A stretch of 64,000 nucleotides of DNA from Bacteroidota bacterium (GTDB lineage Bacteria > Bacteroidota > Bacteroidia > Chitinophagales > Chitinophagaceae). Location of the stretch: the NCBI GenBank assembly GCA_023428755.1, contig JAEYWX010000012.1, positions 62,001 to 126,000 of the forward strand. The letters are read 5' to 3'. The notes under the pieces are model-generated. The model saw only the letters and a program-made list of their open reading frames with translations. It was not told the DNA's origin and ran no database searches. A program made the position numbers and the translations under genes. Below, piece after piece: positions 8,346 to 16,561 of this stretch (within the stretch, counting starts at the first letter, position 1; the number at the start of each line of letters is the position of its first letter).

Positions 8346-9491
8346 ATGAAACAATCTTTACCTATTCTCTTATTTGTTTTGATTTTGAGCGCCTGCGGCG
8401 GCAGTAAATACAGCACCCGTGGCGATGAAAAAGACCTGGCAACACTTATCAGCCGGTTGAATAAAAAAGCAAGCGACGAAAAAATTATAGCCGATCTCCA
8501 GGAAGTATATGGGAACGCTTACCTGAAGGCAACCCAGCGTGTTGAAAATTACCGCTACGATCCTGCACCTCAGAAATGGGATAAGATCATTCCCGAACTG
8601 GAAGGCTTGCATCGTATGTACGAAACCGTTAGCCAGAGTGCATATGCGGTACGAATGGTAAAGCCGGCCAATGTATATCCACAACTGGTGGCTACTAAAG
8701 ATTCTGCTGCCGCTGATTATTACGAATATGGAAACGGGCAACTGGCGCAGCAAACACGGGAAGCCAACAAAGAAGCGTACTATGCATTTCAACGTGCTCA
8801 ACAATATGTGCCCAATTACCGTGATGCTAAGCTGCTGATGAAAGAAGCGTTTGACCGCAGCATCATCAATGTACTTATTAACCAGATCCAGTACGATCAG
8901 TTTGGAATGGGTGGCAACAGCTGGGGCTGGAATCAATACAGCAACCGTGACAGGCAACACCAGGCCAATATCATCCGTGATTTAGGCGGACAAAACTCAA
9001 CAACCAACCCAGCCCGCTTTTTTGATGAATACCAGTTACGGAGTTTAGGCCAGGGTCCTGATCTTGTGGTGGATCTTGTTTGGCGTAATTTACGTTTCGA
9101 TCAACCGCTTGATCAAACACGTACCTACAACCGCAGTAAACAAATTGAAAACGGAAAAGATACTGCAGGAAAGCCCATCTATCAAACCGTAACTGCTACC
9201 GTTCGTGTTACGCAACGTTTGCTGAATGCCGATGCGGATATGAATATGATCGTTACCGATGCGGTTAGCCGCAACCAGGTAAAATGGGATCGTCTTCCTG
9301 CAGAGTTTCGTTACAACTATGAATTTGCAACTTACACCGGTGATAAACGTGCATTGGAAAACAGCGATATCACACTCATCAACCGCAGCCAGAATCAACC
9401 TTTGCCAACAAAGGAAGATGCAATGGCAGAAATGATGCAACGTATTTACAACAACCTTGTAAGCAGAATACGAAGTACCGTAAGCTGGTAG
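8346..9491 (+). CDS. Large lipoprotein of unknown function
   Basis: 381 residues with lipobox LILSACGG (Cys17). The N-terminal half is helical and TPR-like, with stretches such as KIIADLQEVYGNAYLKATQR and KEAYYAFQRAQQYVPNYRDA. The C-terminal half is beta-rich and contains a RTYNRSKQIENGKDTAGKP hairpin and VTQRLLNADADMNMIVTDA. I do not recognise a named family, but the protein resembles conserved Bacteroidota surface lipoproteins. It stands alone between the beta-lactamase-fold gene and convergent feoB. Confidence 0.65.
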   Translation: MKQSLPILLFVLILSACGGSKYSTRGDEKDLATLISRLNKKASDEKIIADLQEVYGNAYLKATQRVENYRYDPAPQKWDKIIPELEGLHRMYETVSQSAYAVRMVKPANVYPQLVATKDSAAADYYEYGNGQLAQQTREANKEAYYAFQRAQQYVPNYRDAKLLMKEAFDRSIINVLINQIQYDQFGMGGNSWGWNQYSNRDRQHQANIIRDLGGQNSTTNPARFFDEYQLRSLGQGPDLVVDLVWRNLRFDQPLDQTRTYNRSKQIENGKDTAGKPIYQTVTATVRVTQRLLNADADMNMIVTDAVSRNQVKWDRLPAEFRYNYEFATYTGDKRALENSDITLINRSQNQPLPTKEDAMAEMMQRIYNNLVSRIRSTVSW

Positions 9492-9503
9492 AAAGAATAG
9501 AAT

Positions 9504-11624
9504 TTATTTAAGCAGTTGATAAGCCAGCAAACTTATAAAGTAGGCGAGAGCAGTCATGTAACCCAGTTGAATCATGGGCCATTTCCAACCTTTGGTTTCA
9601 CGTTTTACTACAGCTAATGTACTCATGCATTGCATGGCAAGCAGGTAAAAGATCATTAAGGAAACTCCTGTTGCAAGGCTGTAGACTTTGGTTCCATCGG
9701 CTTTTACTGCTGATCCCATTTTTTGTCGTAATGTTTGTTCATCGGCACCATCACTATCAACAGCATATAATGTTGCCATGGTGCCAACAAATACTTCACG
9801 TGCTGCAAAAGAGGTGATCAGAGCAATACCGATTTTCCAATCATAACCCAGTGGTGCAATCACCGGTTCAATGTACTGACCCATTACACCGGCATATGAA
9901 TTTTGAAGCAGCGCCGTTTGTTTTTCTTTTTCTAATTGGTCTGTATTCTGTGGTTCAGCAGCAATGCGTTGCTCGAATTCAGTATTCACTTTTTCAATCC
10001 GATCACCGGGTCCGTACGAACTGAGTGCCCATAACAACAGACTGATGATCATGATCACTTTACCAGCATCAAACACAAAGATCTTGGCCTTCTCGATCAT
10101 GGTGAACAATACATTCTTATAACGAGGATGACGATAGAGTGGTAACTCAAGAATGAAGAAACTTTTTTCTTTCAGTTTAATGAAACGCTTGGCCACATAC
10201 GCCACAATGAGCGCCATCAGTACACTGAAGACATAGAGCCCCATCATCACCAATCCCTGTAAACTCAAAAAGCCGAGATAGTATGTTTTCGGAATTACAA
10301 GAGCAATTAATATCGTGTACACGGGAAGCCTTGCACTGCAACTCATGAGTGGCGTAACCAATATGGTGAGCAAGCGCTCTTTTTGATTTTCAATATTCCG
10401 TACACTCATAATAGCCGGTACGGCACAGGCAAATCCGCTGATCATGGGCATTACACTCTTTCCGTTCAATCCCACTTTTCGCATAATCTTATCCGTCAGG
10501 AAGCCGATCCTTGCCATATAACCTGTTTCTTCCAGTATCGTGATCAAACCAAACAGGATCATGATCTGCGGCACAAATACAAAGATGCCGCTGAGTCCGG
10601 CGAGCACACCATTTAAGAAGATATCTGTAAAAACAGAAGCAGGCAGCCAGCTTCCAAACCAATTCGAAATATTCAGAAAGAACAGCTCGATCATATCCAT
10701 AGGATACTGTGCCAGCCAGAAAATACTTTGAAATAACAGGAATAATACAAATAACAAAATGGCATATCCCCAGGTACGGTGTAACAATACACGATCGAGT
10801 TTTTCAGCGATCAATTGTTTTTTGACCGGCGATTTTTCAGAGATCGTGGTTTGTACAATTTGTTTGATGCGTTGGTAACGCTGCATGATCTCCTCGGCCT
10901 GTAAGCGGGTATGCTGTACTTTATTTTTTATCTCGATCTGTTCGATCTTTTCTTGCATTGCATCACTCAACAAAAACGATTCGTGGTTGATGAGGTGATG
11001 AATAGCTGCATAATCGCTCAGGTGTGGCAGCAGTTCTTTTACTTCGTTTACTGCATCGGCTGCCAATGATTTATTGGGAATAAAATCAAACGCAGGTGGG
11101 CGGTAGCGTTGCTGTGCTGTTGCTTCAATCGCTTTTTTTAATACGTCGATGCCTTTGTTTTTGCGTGGGTTAACAGCCACAACAGGAATCCCCAGCTCAC
11201 GTTCCAGCGCTTTCAGATCAATGATGATATCTTTTTTGCGGGCCACATCCATCATGGTGAGGGCAAGAACAGCCGGAATTTTTAAGTCAATGATCTGCGA
11301 AACAAACAGCAGGTTTCGCTTTAACGTACTGGCATCGGCCACAATTACAACCACGTCGGCTTTTACTTCTTCATCCTGGTTCATCAATACACGGTAACTC
11401 ACCCACTCATCGGCCCGGCGTGGGTAGAGACTGTACGAACCCGGAAGGTCAATAAGATCGGCTTTCATGCCGGCACCAACGGCAAAGCCGCCCGATTTTT
11501 TATCAACTGTAACACCTGGAAAGTTCCCCACTTTCTGATTTAAACCGGTAAGCGTATTGAACAGCGAGGTTTTTCCGCTATTGGGATTGCCAACTAATGC
11601 AATATGAATTTTGTTTGTGGCCAT
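9504..11624 (-). CDS. feoB: Ferrous iron transporter FeoB
   Basis: GTP-gated Fe2+ permease of the inner membrane. The N-terminal G domain shows G1 GNPNSGKTS (residues 12-20), G2 FPGVTVDKK and G3 DLPGSYSLYP. A helical spacer follows, then a polytopic part with two Gate motifs (GLSGIFVFVPQIMILFGL; CSARLPVYTILIALVIP). I start at ATG 11624 (MATNKIHIAL), which begins the G domain; the frame runs 55 codons further upstream, but that stretch is basic, unrelated to the family and overlaps the promoter of the divergent M28 gene. A TACATTTG element ends 11 bases before the start. FeoA is separate, at 30.4 kb. Confidence 0.96.
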   Translation of the reverse strand: MATNKIHIALVGNPNSGKTSLFNTLTGLNQKVGNFPGVTVDKKSGGFAVGAGMKADLIDLPGSYSLYPRRADEWVSYRVLMNQDEEVKADVVVIVADASTLKRNLLFVSQIIDLKIPAVLALTMMDVARKKDIIIDLKALERELGIPVVAVNPRKNKGIDVLKKAIEATAQQRYRPPAFDFIPNKSLAADAVNEVKELLPHLSDYAAIHHLINHESFLLSDAMQEKIEQIEIKNKVQHTRLQAEEIMQRYQRIKQIVQTTISEKSPVKKQLIAEKLDRVLLHRTWGYAILLFVLFLLFQSIFWLAQYPMDMIELFFLNISNWFGSWLPASVFTDIFLNGVLAGLSGIFVFVPQIMILFGLITILEETGYMARIGFLTDKIMRKVGLNGKSVMPMISGFACAVPAIMSVRNIENQKERLLTILVTPLMSCSARLPVYTILIALVIPKTYYLGFLSLQGLVMMGLYVFSVLMALIVAYVAKRFIKLKEKSFFILELPLYRHPRYKNVLFTMIEKAKIFVFDAGKVIMIISLLLWALSSYGPGDRIEKVNTEFEQRIAAEPQNTDQLEKEKQTALLQNSYAGVMGQYIEPVIAPLGYDWKIGIALITSFAAREVFVGTMATLYAVDSDGADEQTLRQKMGSAVKADGTKVYSLATGVSLMIFYLLAMQCMSTLAVVKRETKGWKWPMIQLGYMTALAYFISLLAYQLLK

Positions 11625-11635
11625 GTAAGCAAATG

Positions 11636-11643
11636 CAAATGTA
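11636..11643 (-). promoter_or_regulatory. Possible -7 element of feoB
   Basis: Minus strand TACATTTG, a full TAnnTTTG match, 11 bases before the feoB ATG. No good -33 TTG is visible at the usual distance. Confidence 0.4.
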
Positions 11644-11747
11644 GGCGTAAAAGTACTGGCTGATTTACGAAGTTTGGAAACATTTACAAGGAACACAACC
11701 TGTAACAAAGTTTCTTTTCTTACGCATCTCTTAAATTTCTGTTTCTC

Positions 11748-11779
11748 TTGGCAGGATAGCCGGCATCTGTTTAACTTTG
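11748..11779 (+). promoter_or_regulatory. Promoter of the M28 peptidase operon
   Basis: TTG at 11748-11750, a 21-base spacer and TAACTTTG at 11772-11779 match the Bacteroidota consensus. The ATG at 11804 follows 24 bases later. Confidence 0.7.
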
Positions 11780-11803
11780 ACAAAATCACAGATGTATATT
11801 ATC

Positions 11804-13441
11804 ATGAAAAACGTGTTGTCTTTCCTGTTCTTCGTTCTTGTTTCTTTTTCAGTTGTTGCACAAAAGCTTAACAAATCTGATCGTGTTACATTGGCCAACC
11901 TTAAAGGGCATGTAAGTTTTCTGGCGAGTGATCAGCTGGAAGGCCGGAGAACAGGTACAAAAGGTGAAGAACTGGCCGGCAACTATATCAGTGAGCAGTT
12001 TCAAAAAAACGGACTGGAACCAAAAGGTGAAAACGGTTTTTTGCAAACATTTGAGATCAATGAAGGAAAGCAGGTATTGGCTTCTTCCTTTTTCATCATC
12101 GATGGAGAGCATCTGAAACAGGAGAAAGATTATTTCCCGTTTAGCTGGAGTAAGAATGGTACGCTTGAAACGGTAGCAGCTGCAGCCTTGCACGAAGGTG
12201 GTGGTGCGTGGTTCTGGGATATAAAAGAGTTGTTGCAGGAAAATCAAAACAATCCGCATTTTGATCTCTTAAATGCCATTCGTGAAAAAGAAAAAGATGC
12301 AGCACAGAAAGGCGCCATTGCATTAATGGTTTATAACAGCGGAACAAAAGAAGCGGGCATAAAATACGATGGAAAAGATCGTTCATCCCTGTCGTCTATT
12401 CCTGTTATCTGGTTGCAGAAAAAATGGGCTGCAAAAATTGCTGCTGATCCGTCGCACATGATGGACATATCTGTTAAGATCGAGCAGGGCGATAAAATCC
12501 GGAAAGGACACAATGTAATTGGTTACATCAATAACAATGCAGATAATACGATCATACTCGGCGCACACTATGATCACCTGGGTTATGGAGAAGATAATAA
12601 TTCCCGTCATACAGGTGATGCATCCATTCACAATGGAGCCGATGATAATGCAAGCGGTACAGCGGCGTTGATCGAACTGAGCCGCCTCTTAAAACTGGAA
12701 GGAAGTAAAACAAGCAACTATCTCTTTATTGCTTTTAGTGGTGAAGAGTTGGGATTGTACGGTTCCAAATATTTTACGGATCATCCAACGGTGTCGCTCA
12801 CATCTGCCAATTACATGATCAATATGGATATGGTGGGAAGGTTTAGTGATACAGCAAAGTCGATCACCATTGGCGGCATTGGTACATCACCTTCCTGGGG
12901 TACCTTGATCAAGGAAAAGAAACCCGTTTTCAATATTAAAATTGACAGCAGTGGAACCGGACCCAGCGATCACACATCCTTCTACAGAAAAGATATGCCG
13001 GTGTTGTTTTTCTTTACAGGTCTGCATACCGATTATCACAAACCAAGTGATGATTTTGACAAGATTAATTACAACGGACAGTTACTGGTGGTAAAATATA
13101 TTACCCGTTTAATTGCACGCAGCAGCAAGGAACCCAAGCTGGCGTTTACAAAAACAAGAGAGCAGCAAACAACAACCTCTGCACGGTTTACCGTGAGCAT
13201 GGGTATCATGCCCGATTACACATACAGTGGTGGCGGTGTAAAAGTAGATGGTGTAAGTGAAGGACGTGCTGCACAAAAGGCCGGTATAAAAGCCGGCGAT
13301 GTGGTAACAAAGCTGGGAGAGTTCAACATCAATTCAATTGAAAATTATATGCAGGCGTTGAGTAAGTTTAAAAAAGGTGATGCTGCAAAAGTGAAAGTGA
13401 AGCGTGGTGCAGATGAATTGGAATTTGATATTCTTTTCTGA
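11804..13441 (+). CDS. Exported M28 family metallopeptidase with PDZ domain
   Basis: Signal peptide KNVLSFLFFVLVSFSVVAQ, a protease-associated-like insert, then the M28 zinc aminopeptidase core. The metal ligands are visible in order: GAHYDHLG (His, Asp), GADDNASGTAAL (bridging Asp), SGEELGLYGS (Glu pair), NMDMVGR (Asp) and SDHTSF (His). A C-terminal PDZ domain (about residues 460-545, AAQKAGIKAGDVVTKLGE) is a common addition in this phylum. It probably trims peptides in the periplasm or at the surface. I start at ATG 11804, where the signal peptide opens; nine more codons lie upstream inside the promoter. The stop overlaps the next start (TGATG). Confidence 0.93.
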   Translation: MKNVLSFLFFVLVSFSVVAQKLNKSDRVTLANLKGHVSFLASDQLEGRRTGTKGEELAGNYISEQFQKNGLEPKGENGFLQTFEINEGKQVLASSFFIIDGEHLKQEKDYFPFSWSKNGTLETVAAAALHEGGGAWFWDIKELLQENQNNPHFDLLNAIREKEKDAAQKGAIALMVYNSGTKEAGIKYDGKDRSSLSSIPVIWLQKKWAAKIAADPSHMMDISVKIEQGDKIRKGHNVIGYINNNADNTIILGAHYDHLGYGEDNNSRHTGDASIHNGADDNASGTAALIELSRLLKLEGSKTSNYLFIAFSGEELGLYGSKYFTDHPTVSLTSANYMINMDMVGRFSDTAKSITIGGIGTSPSWGTLIKEKKPVFNIKIDSSGTGPSDHTSFYRKDMPVLFFFTGLHTDYHKPSDDFDKINYNGQLLVVKYITRLIARSSKEPKLAFTKTREQQTTTSARFTVSMGIMPDYTYSGGGVKVDGVSEGRAAQKAGIKAGDVVTKLGEFNINSIENYMQALSKFKKGDAAKVKVKRGADELEFDILF

Positions 13442-13878
13442 TGTCGAAACTGAAGATCGATAACGAACTGCTAGCGGAAGAGTTTTTTGAAAAAACACTT
13501 TTGCTGGGTATTATGGCACCGCTCAACAGTCATCAGTTTGTGTGGCAGGTTAACCAATCCATGCGTTTCGATTTCCGAATCAATGATGAAATAGAAATTC
13601 AGCTTACCAAGAAAAAACGGCAGTATTTTTTTTCGGTGTATGAGTTCAGGGAACCGAATATGGCATTGGAATACTACCTGTATAAAAACCAGTTTGACGG
13701 AGAATATCTTTTACCGGAGTTCAAACACCTGGATTATTTATGGCTTACCAAAGGCGATCTACCGGGCAAAGAAGATGAAAACAAACTGCTGAATGATATT
13801 CGTATGATCCCGGGTGTGCAGTTAGTAGTGGAGTTAACCAATGAAAAGATCAAACACAAACAACACCTCATCTTCTAA
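13441..13878 (+). CDS. IPExxxVDY family protein
   Basis: 145 residues, cytosolic, translationally coupled to the M28 gene by a one-base overlap. The family is named for a motif near the middle, here LLPEFKHLDYLWL, and the surrounding pattern (FDFRINDEIEIQL, FFSVYEF, then a charged end) fits. Function is unknown; the family is found widely in Bacteroidota. Confidence 0.8.
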   Translation: MSKLKIDNELLAEEFFEKTLLLGIMAPLNSHQFVWQVNQSMRFDFRINDEIEIQLTKKKRQYFFSVYEFREPNMALEYYLYKNQFDGEYLLPEFKHLDYLWLTKGDLPGKEDENKLLNDIRMIPGVQLVVELTNEKIKHKQHLIF

Positions 13879-13895
13879 CACAAACAACAGTTGCT

Positions 13896-14126
13896 ATGTG
13901 GACAGAAACAGATAATAAGCTATACCGCAAATTTGAATTCAGCAATTTTTCCGAAGCATTTGCTTTTATGACAAGGGTGGCCATTGAAGCGGAAAAAATG
14001 GATCATCATCCCCTATGGACCAATGTGTGGAACAAAGTAGAAATCTGGTTAAGCACACACGATGCAGGCGATGTGGTTACAGAAAAAGATAAAAAGCTTG
14101 CTGAACGGATCGACAAGCTTTTGTAA
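13896..14126 (+). CDS. Pterin-4a-carbinolamine dehydratase family protein
   Basis: Recycles 4a-hydroxytetrahydrobiopterin in aromatic amino acid hydroxylation. At 76 residues it is shorter than the usual 95-110 and lacks the first beta strand, but the catalytic part is intact: EKMDHHPLWTNVWNKVEIW, with the paired histidines, and LSTHDAGDVVTEKD with the third histidine. No phenylalanine hydroxylase is in the window, so its use in this organism is open. It is third in the M28 unit, 17 bases after the previous stop. Confidence 0.85.
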   Translation: MWTETDNKLYRKFEFSNFSEAFAFMTRVAIEAEKMDHHPLWTNVWNKVEIWLSTHDAGDVVTEKDKKLAERIDKLL

Positions 14127-14171
14127 TTCATTTCTTCAGACGACCCGTCGGACGAGATTGAAAGTCTTCAT

Positions 14172-14504
14172 TTATTTAATAAACTGAAACCATTGCTGAA
14201 AAAGAGGGCCAACAACAGGCAGTGGTTTTTCTTCTCCATTGATAGCTGCCAATAAACCCAGCACCCAAAGTACAACCAGCAAGATCCAGACAACAGGCGA
14301 TAAGAATCCGATAAACGGAAGTCCCCAAAAGAACATTCGAAATAAAAGTGAAAAGGCGACGCCAAGTACAAACAGTCCAAAACTTTGTCGCAAGTGAAAC
14401 GTCGCCAATGAGCTTTTCGGATTGAGATTTCCAAATGAAACAAACGCAATGATCCAGCCGATTATGGTAAGATAGCTTACCCAGGCAATTGTTTTCGCAT
14501 CCAT
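14172..14504 (-). CDS. Small membrane protein of the DUF4870/Tic20-like type
   Basis: 110 residues with three to four hydrophobic helices and the pattern AKTIAWVSYLTIIGWIIAFV ... FHLRQSFGLFVLGVAF ... VLWVLGLLAAINGEEKPLPV. The HLRQ between the first two helices and the short C-terminal tail with PLFQQWFQ are typical of this family. Function is not established. ATG at 14504 (MDAKTIAW) is preferred; the frame continues upstream for 15 codons without membrane-protein character. Confidence 0.7.
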   Translation of the reverse strand: MDAKTIAWVSYLTIIGWIIAFVSFGNLNPKSSLATFHLRQSFGLFVLGVAFSLLFRMFFWGLPFIGFLSPVVWILLVVLWVLGLLAAINGEEKPLPVVGPLFQQWFQFIK

Positions 14505-14568
14505 AATAATTGGTTTAGGTTGTTTACAGACAACTAATATAATCATCAATTATTGCGATTGCAATACA

Positions 14569-15627
14569 TCAGGCTAAAACCTGAATAACCTTTTCGGCTT
14601 TGGGGATGAAGCGACCTATAGGTGTTGTGTACGCTTCCAATCCATTGGCAACAAGCAGTTGCTGAACAGCTTCCAATCCATTTTCATTGACAGCGATCAA
14701 CAGCCCGCCATTTGTTTGCGGATCAGGCAACAGATTGAACGCTTCCATTACATTAACGCCGCTGCCGAATCCAACTTTTGTACTGTAGCTGTTCCAGTTG
14801 CGATAGGTAGCATCCGGAACAATGCGTTGGGCGAGATATTCTTTTGCAGCTTCGAGAAAAGGAATCTGTTGATAATACAATTCAGCAGAGAGGTTACTTC
14901 CTTCGGCCATTTCAATTAAATGACCCAGCAAACCAAAACCTGTAACATCGGTCATGGCAGTTACAGCAGTTGATTGCGCAAGTACCTCGCCTGCTTTATT
15001 CAACTGCATCATTTGTGTAGCGGCCAAACCAATATGTTCTTCTTTCAATACATTTCTTTTTTCGGCAGTACTTAAAACACCTACACCAATGGGTTTGGTT
15101 AGGAGTAAATAGTCTCCAACACCCGCTGTGTTATTTTGTTTGAGTTGTGCGGTTGTTACCATTCCGTTGACAGCTAATCCAAAGAATGGTTCGGGTGAAT
15201 CAATGCTGTGTCCGCCAGCTAAAGGAATACCAGCTTCGTTGCAGGTAGTTCTTGCACCATCCAAAACCTGCTGCGCAAGAGAAGCCGGTAACTTTTCAAC
15301 GGGCCATCCTAAAATGGCAATGGCGAGCATGGGTTTACCACCCATGGCATATACATCACTGATGGCGTTGGCTGCTGCAATGCGTCCAAAATTAAATGCA
15401 TCATCTACAATGGGAGTAAAGAAATCAGTCGTAGAGATCATAGCCGTTCCGTTTCCAAGATCATACACTGCTGCATCATCTTTACTGCTGTTGCCAACCA
15501 GGAGTTTTGGATCGGTAATAGTTGTTAAACCAGATTGAAGTATTTGTTCTAATACCGCCGGTGCAATCTTACAACCGCAGCCTGCACCGTGTGAGAACTG
15601 AGTCAATTTAATTGTAGCTGAATCCAT
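14569..15627 (-). CDS. selD: Selenide, water dikinase SelD
   Basis: Makes selenophosphate from selenide and ATP. The N-terminal active-site loop FSHGAGCGCK holds Cys17 and Lys20; Cys is used where some orthologues have selenocysteine. The AIRS-like fold follows with GTAMISTTDFFTPIVDDAFN and GGHSIDSPEP, ending in QTNGGLLIAV. Length 352 is normal. Start at ATG 15627 (MDSATIKL); a TTG two codons earlier is less likely. With mnmH at 18.1 kb it probably supplies selenium for tRNA 2-selenouridine; no selA or selB is in view. Confidence 0.96.
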   Translation of the reverse strand: MDSATIKLTQFSHGAGCGCKIAPAVLEQILQSGLTTITDPKLLVGNSSKDDAAVYDLGNGTAMISTTDFFTPIVDDAFNFGRIAAANAISDVYAMGGKPMLAIAILGWPVEKLPASLAQQVLDGARTTCNEAGIPLAGGHSIDSPEPFFGLAVNGMVTTAQLKQNNTAGVGDYLLLTKPIGVGVLSTAEKRNVLKEEHIGLAATQMMQLNKAGEVLAQSTAVTAMTDVTGFGLLGHLIEMAEGSNLSAELYYQQIPFLEAAKEYLAQRIVPDATYRNWNSYSTKVGFGSGVNVMEAFNLLPDPQTNGGLLIAVNENGLEAVQQLLVANGLEAYTTPIGRFIPKAEKVIQVLA

Positions 15628-15630
15628 GCG

Positions 15631-15638
15631 CAAATGTA
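15631..15638 (-). promoter_or_regulatory. Possible -7 element of selD
   Basis: Minus strand TACATTTG, only three bases before the selD ATG. If used, transcription would begin at or very near the start codon. Confidence 0.4.
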
Positions 15639-15650
15639 AAGCAGGAAAGC

Positions 15651-16526
15651 TTACTTGCGTCGGATCTGTATAGCAGCACTCTTCTTTGTATCGGATGTAA
15701 AACGAATTTCATAGCGTTGCGCAGCATCACGTACAATCAGCACACCTGTGTTGGGAGGAATGGTTCCCTGGTTTTCGGCAAAAAGTGTAATTACAATTCC
15801 TTCGGCAGATGCAGGAATTGCAAGCGATTGTTTCAAGCCTTTGTCGGTGAGTGCTACCCGGTTTAAGAGTACATTGTTGTTGATGAAGACAGATACACTG
15901 TCACCATCGATCAACCCATCATCGTAGAGTTCAATGAAAATGGAGTCAGATGATGTTTCAATTACTTGCACAATATCTTTCATGCGGGAGGCAAGCTTCA
16001 TTGAATCCTCATTCATGGGTTGTCTAAGGTTTACTTCATTTGTTGATTCAATCACCTTTTTCTGTTCCAGAATTTTTATGAGCCCCGATGTAGAAGGGTC
16101 TTCTTCTTTCTTCAAAAATGTTTTTCCTTCTTCTATAAATAATTGTGTGGTTCGTTTATTGGCCTGTTTCCATTCGCCGCTCACTTCCTGTTGGCTGCCA
16201 TTCAAAAACAGGATATGACTTTGCAGCACACCACCATCTCCCGGCGGATTTTGATATACTGTTTTCTTTTCTGTTACCACAAAATAGCCATCGAATACAC
16301 TGCCCGTTACTTCACACACGGCATAGTATTGTCCGTTGATGAGTGTTGAATACGAATAGCCGGTAAGCTTACTGCCATCCTGAAATAACAGCAATTCATA
16401 TTTGTATGATGCAGATTGTTGCAAGGGATTGTTGCTGGTAAAACGGCCACGCCACAAACCTGCAACCGTTTGTGCGGTTGAATACATTGTACTCAACAAA
16501 AAGCATAGCAGCAAGATCCTTTTCAT
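15651..16526 (-). CDS. Exported protein of unknown function, paralogue of the next gene upstream
   Basis: 291 residues from ATG 16526, which opens the signal peptide KRILLLCFLLSTMYSTAQ. An N-terminal beta-rich domain begins VAGLWRGRF and looks lipocalin-like. The C-terminal domain (about 185-290) has the pattern DSIFIELYDDGLIDGDSVSV ... FAENQGTIPPNTGVLIV ... RYEIRFTSD. The same C-terminal domain ends the neighbour at 16.6-18.1 kb, so the two are paralogues. The domain recurs in Chitinophagaceae surface proteins; its function is unknown to me. Confidence 0.7.
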   Translation of the reverse strand: MKRILLLCFLLSTMYSTAQTVAGLWRGRFTSNNPLQQSASYKYELLLFQDGSKLTGYSYSTLINGQYYAVCEVTGSVFDGYFVVTEKKTVYQNPPGDGGVLQSHILFLNGSQQEVSGEWKQANKRTTQLFIEEGKTFLKKEEDPSTSGLIKILEQKKVIESTNEVNLRQPMNEDSMKLASRMKDIVQVIETSSDSIFIELYDDGLIDGDSVSVFINNNVLLNRVALTDKGLKQSLAIPASAEGIVITLFAENQGTIPPNTGVLIVRDAAQRYEIRFTSDTKKSAAIQIRRK

Positions 16527-16561
16527 AGTGCAAAGAAAGCAATTCAACTTCAACCAAATTG

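Noticed and set aside
9504..11789. Longer FeoB start at 11789
   Set aside because: The extra 55 residues are basic, not conserved in the family and overlap the promoter of the divergent M28 gene; the G domain begins right after ATG 11624.
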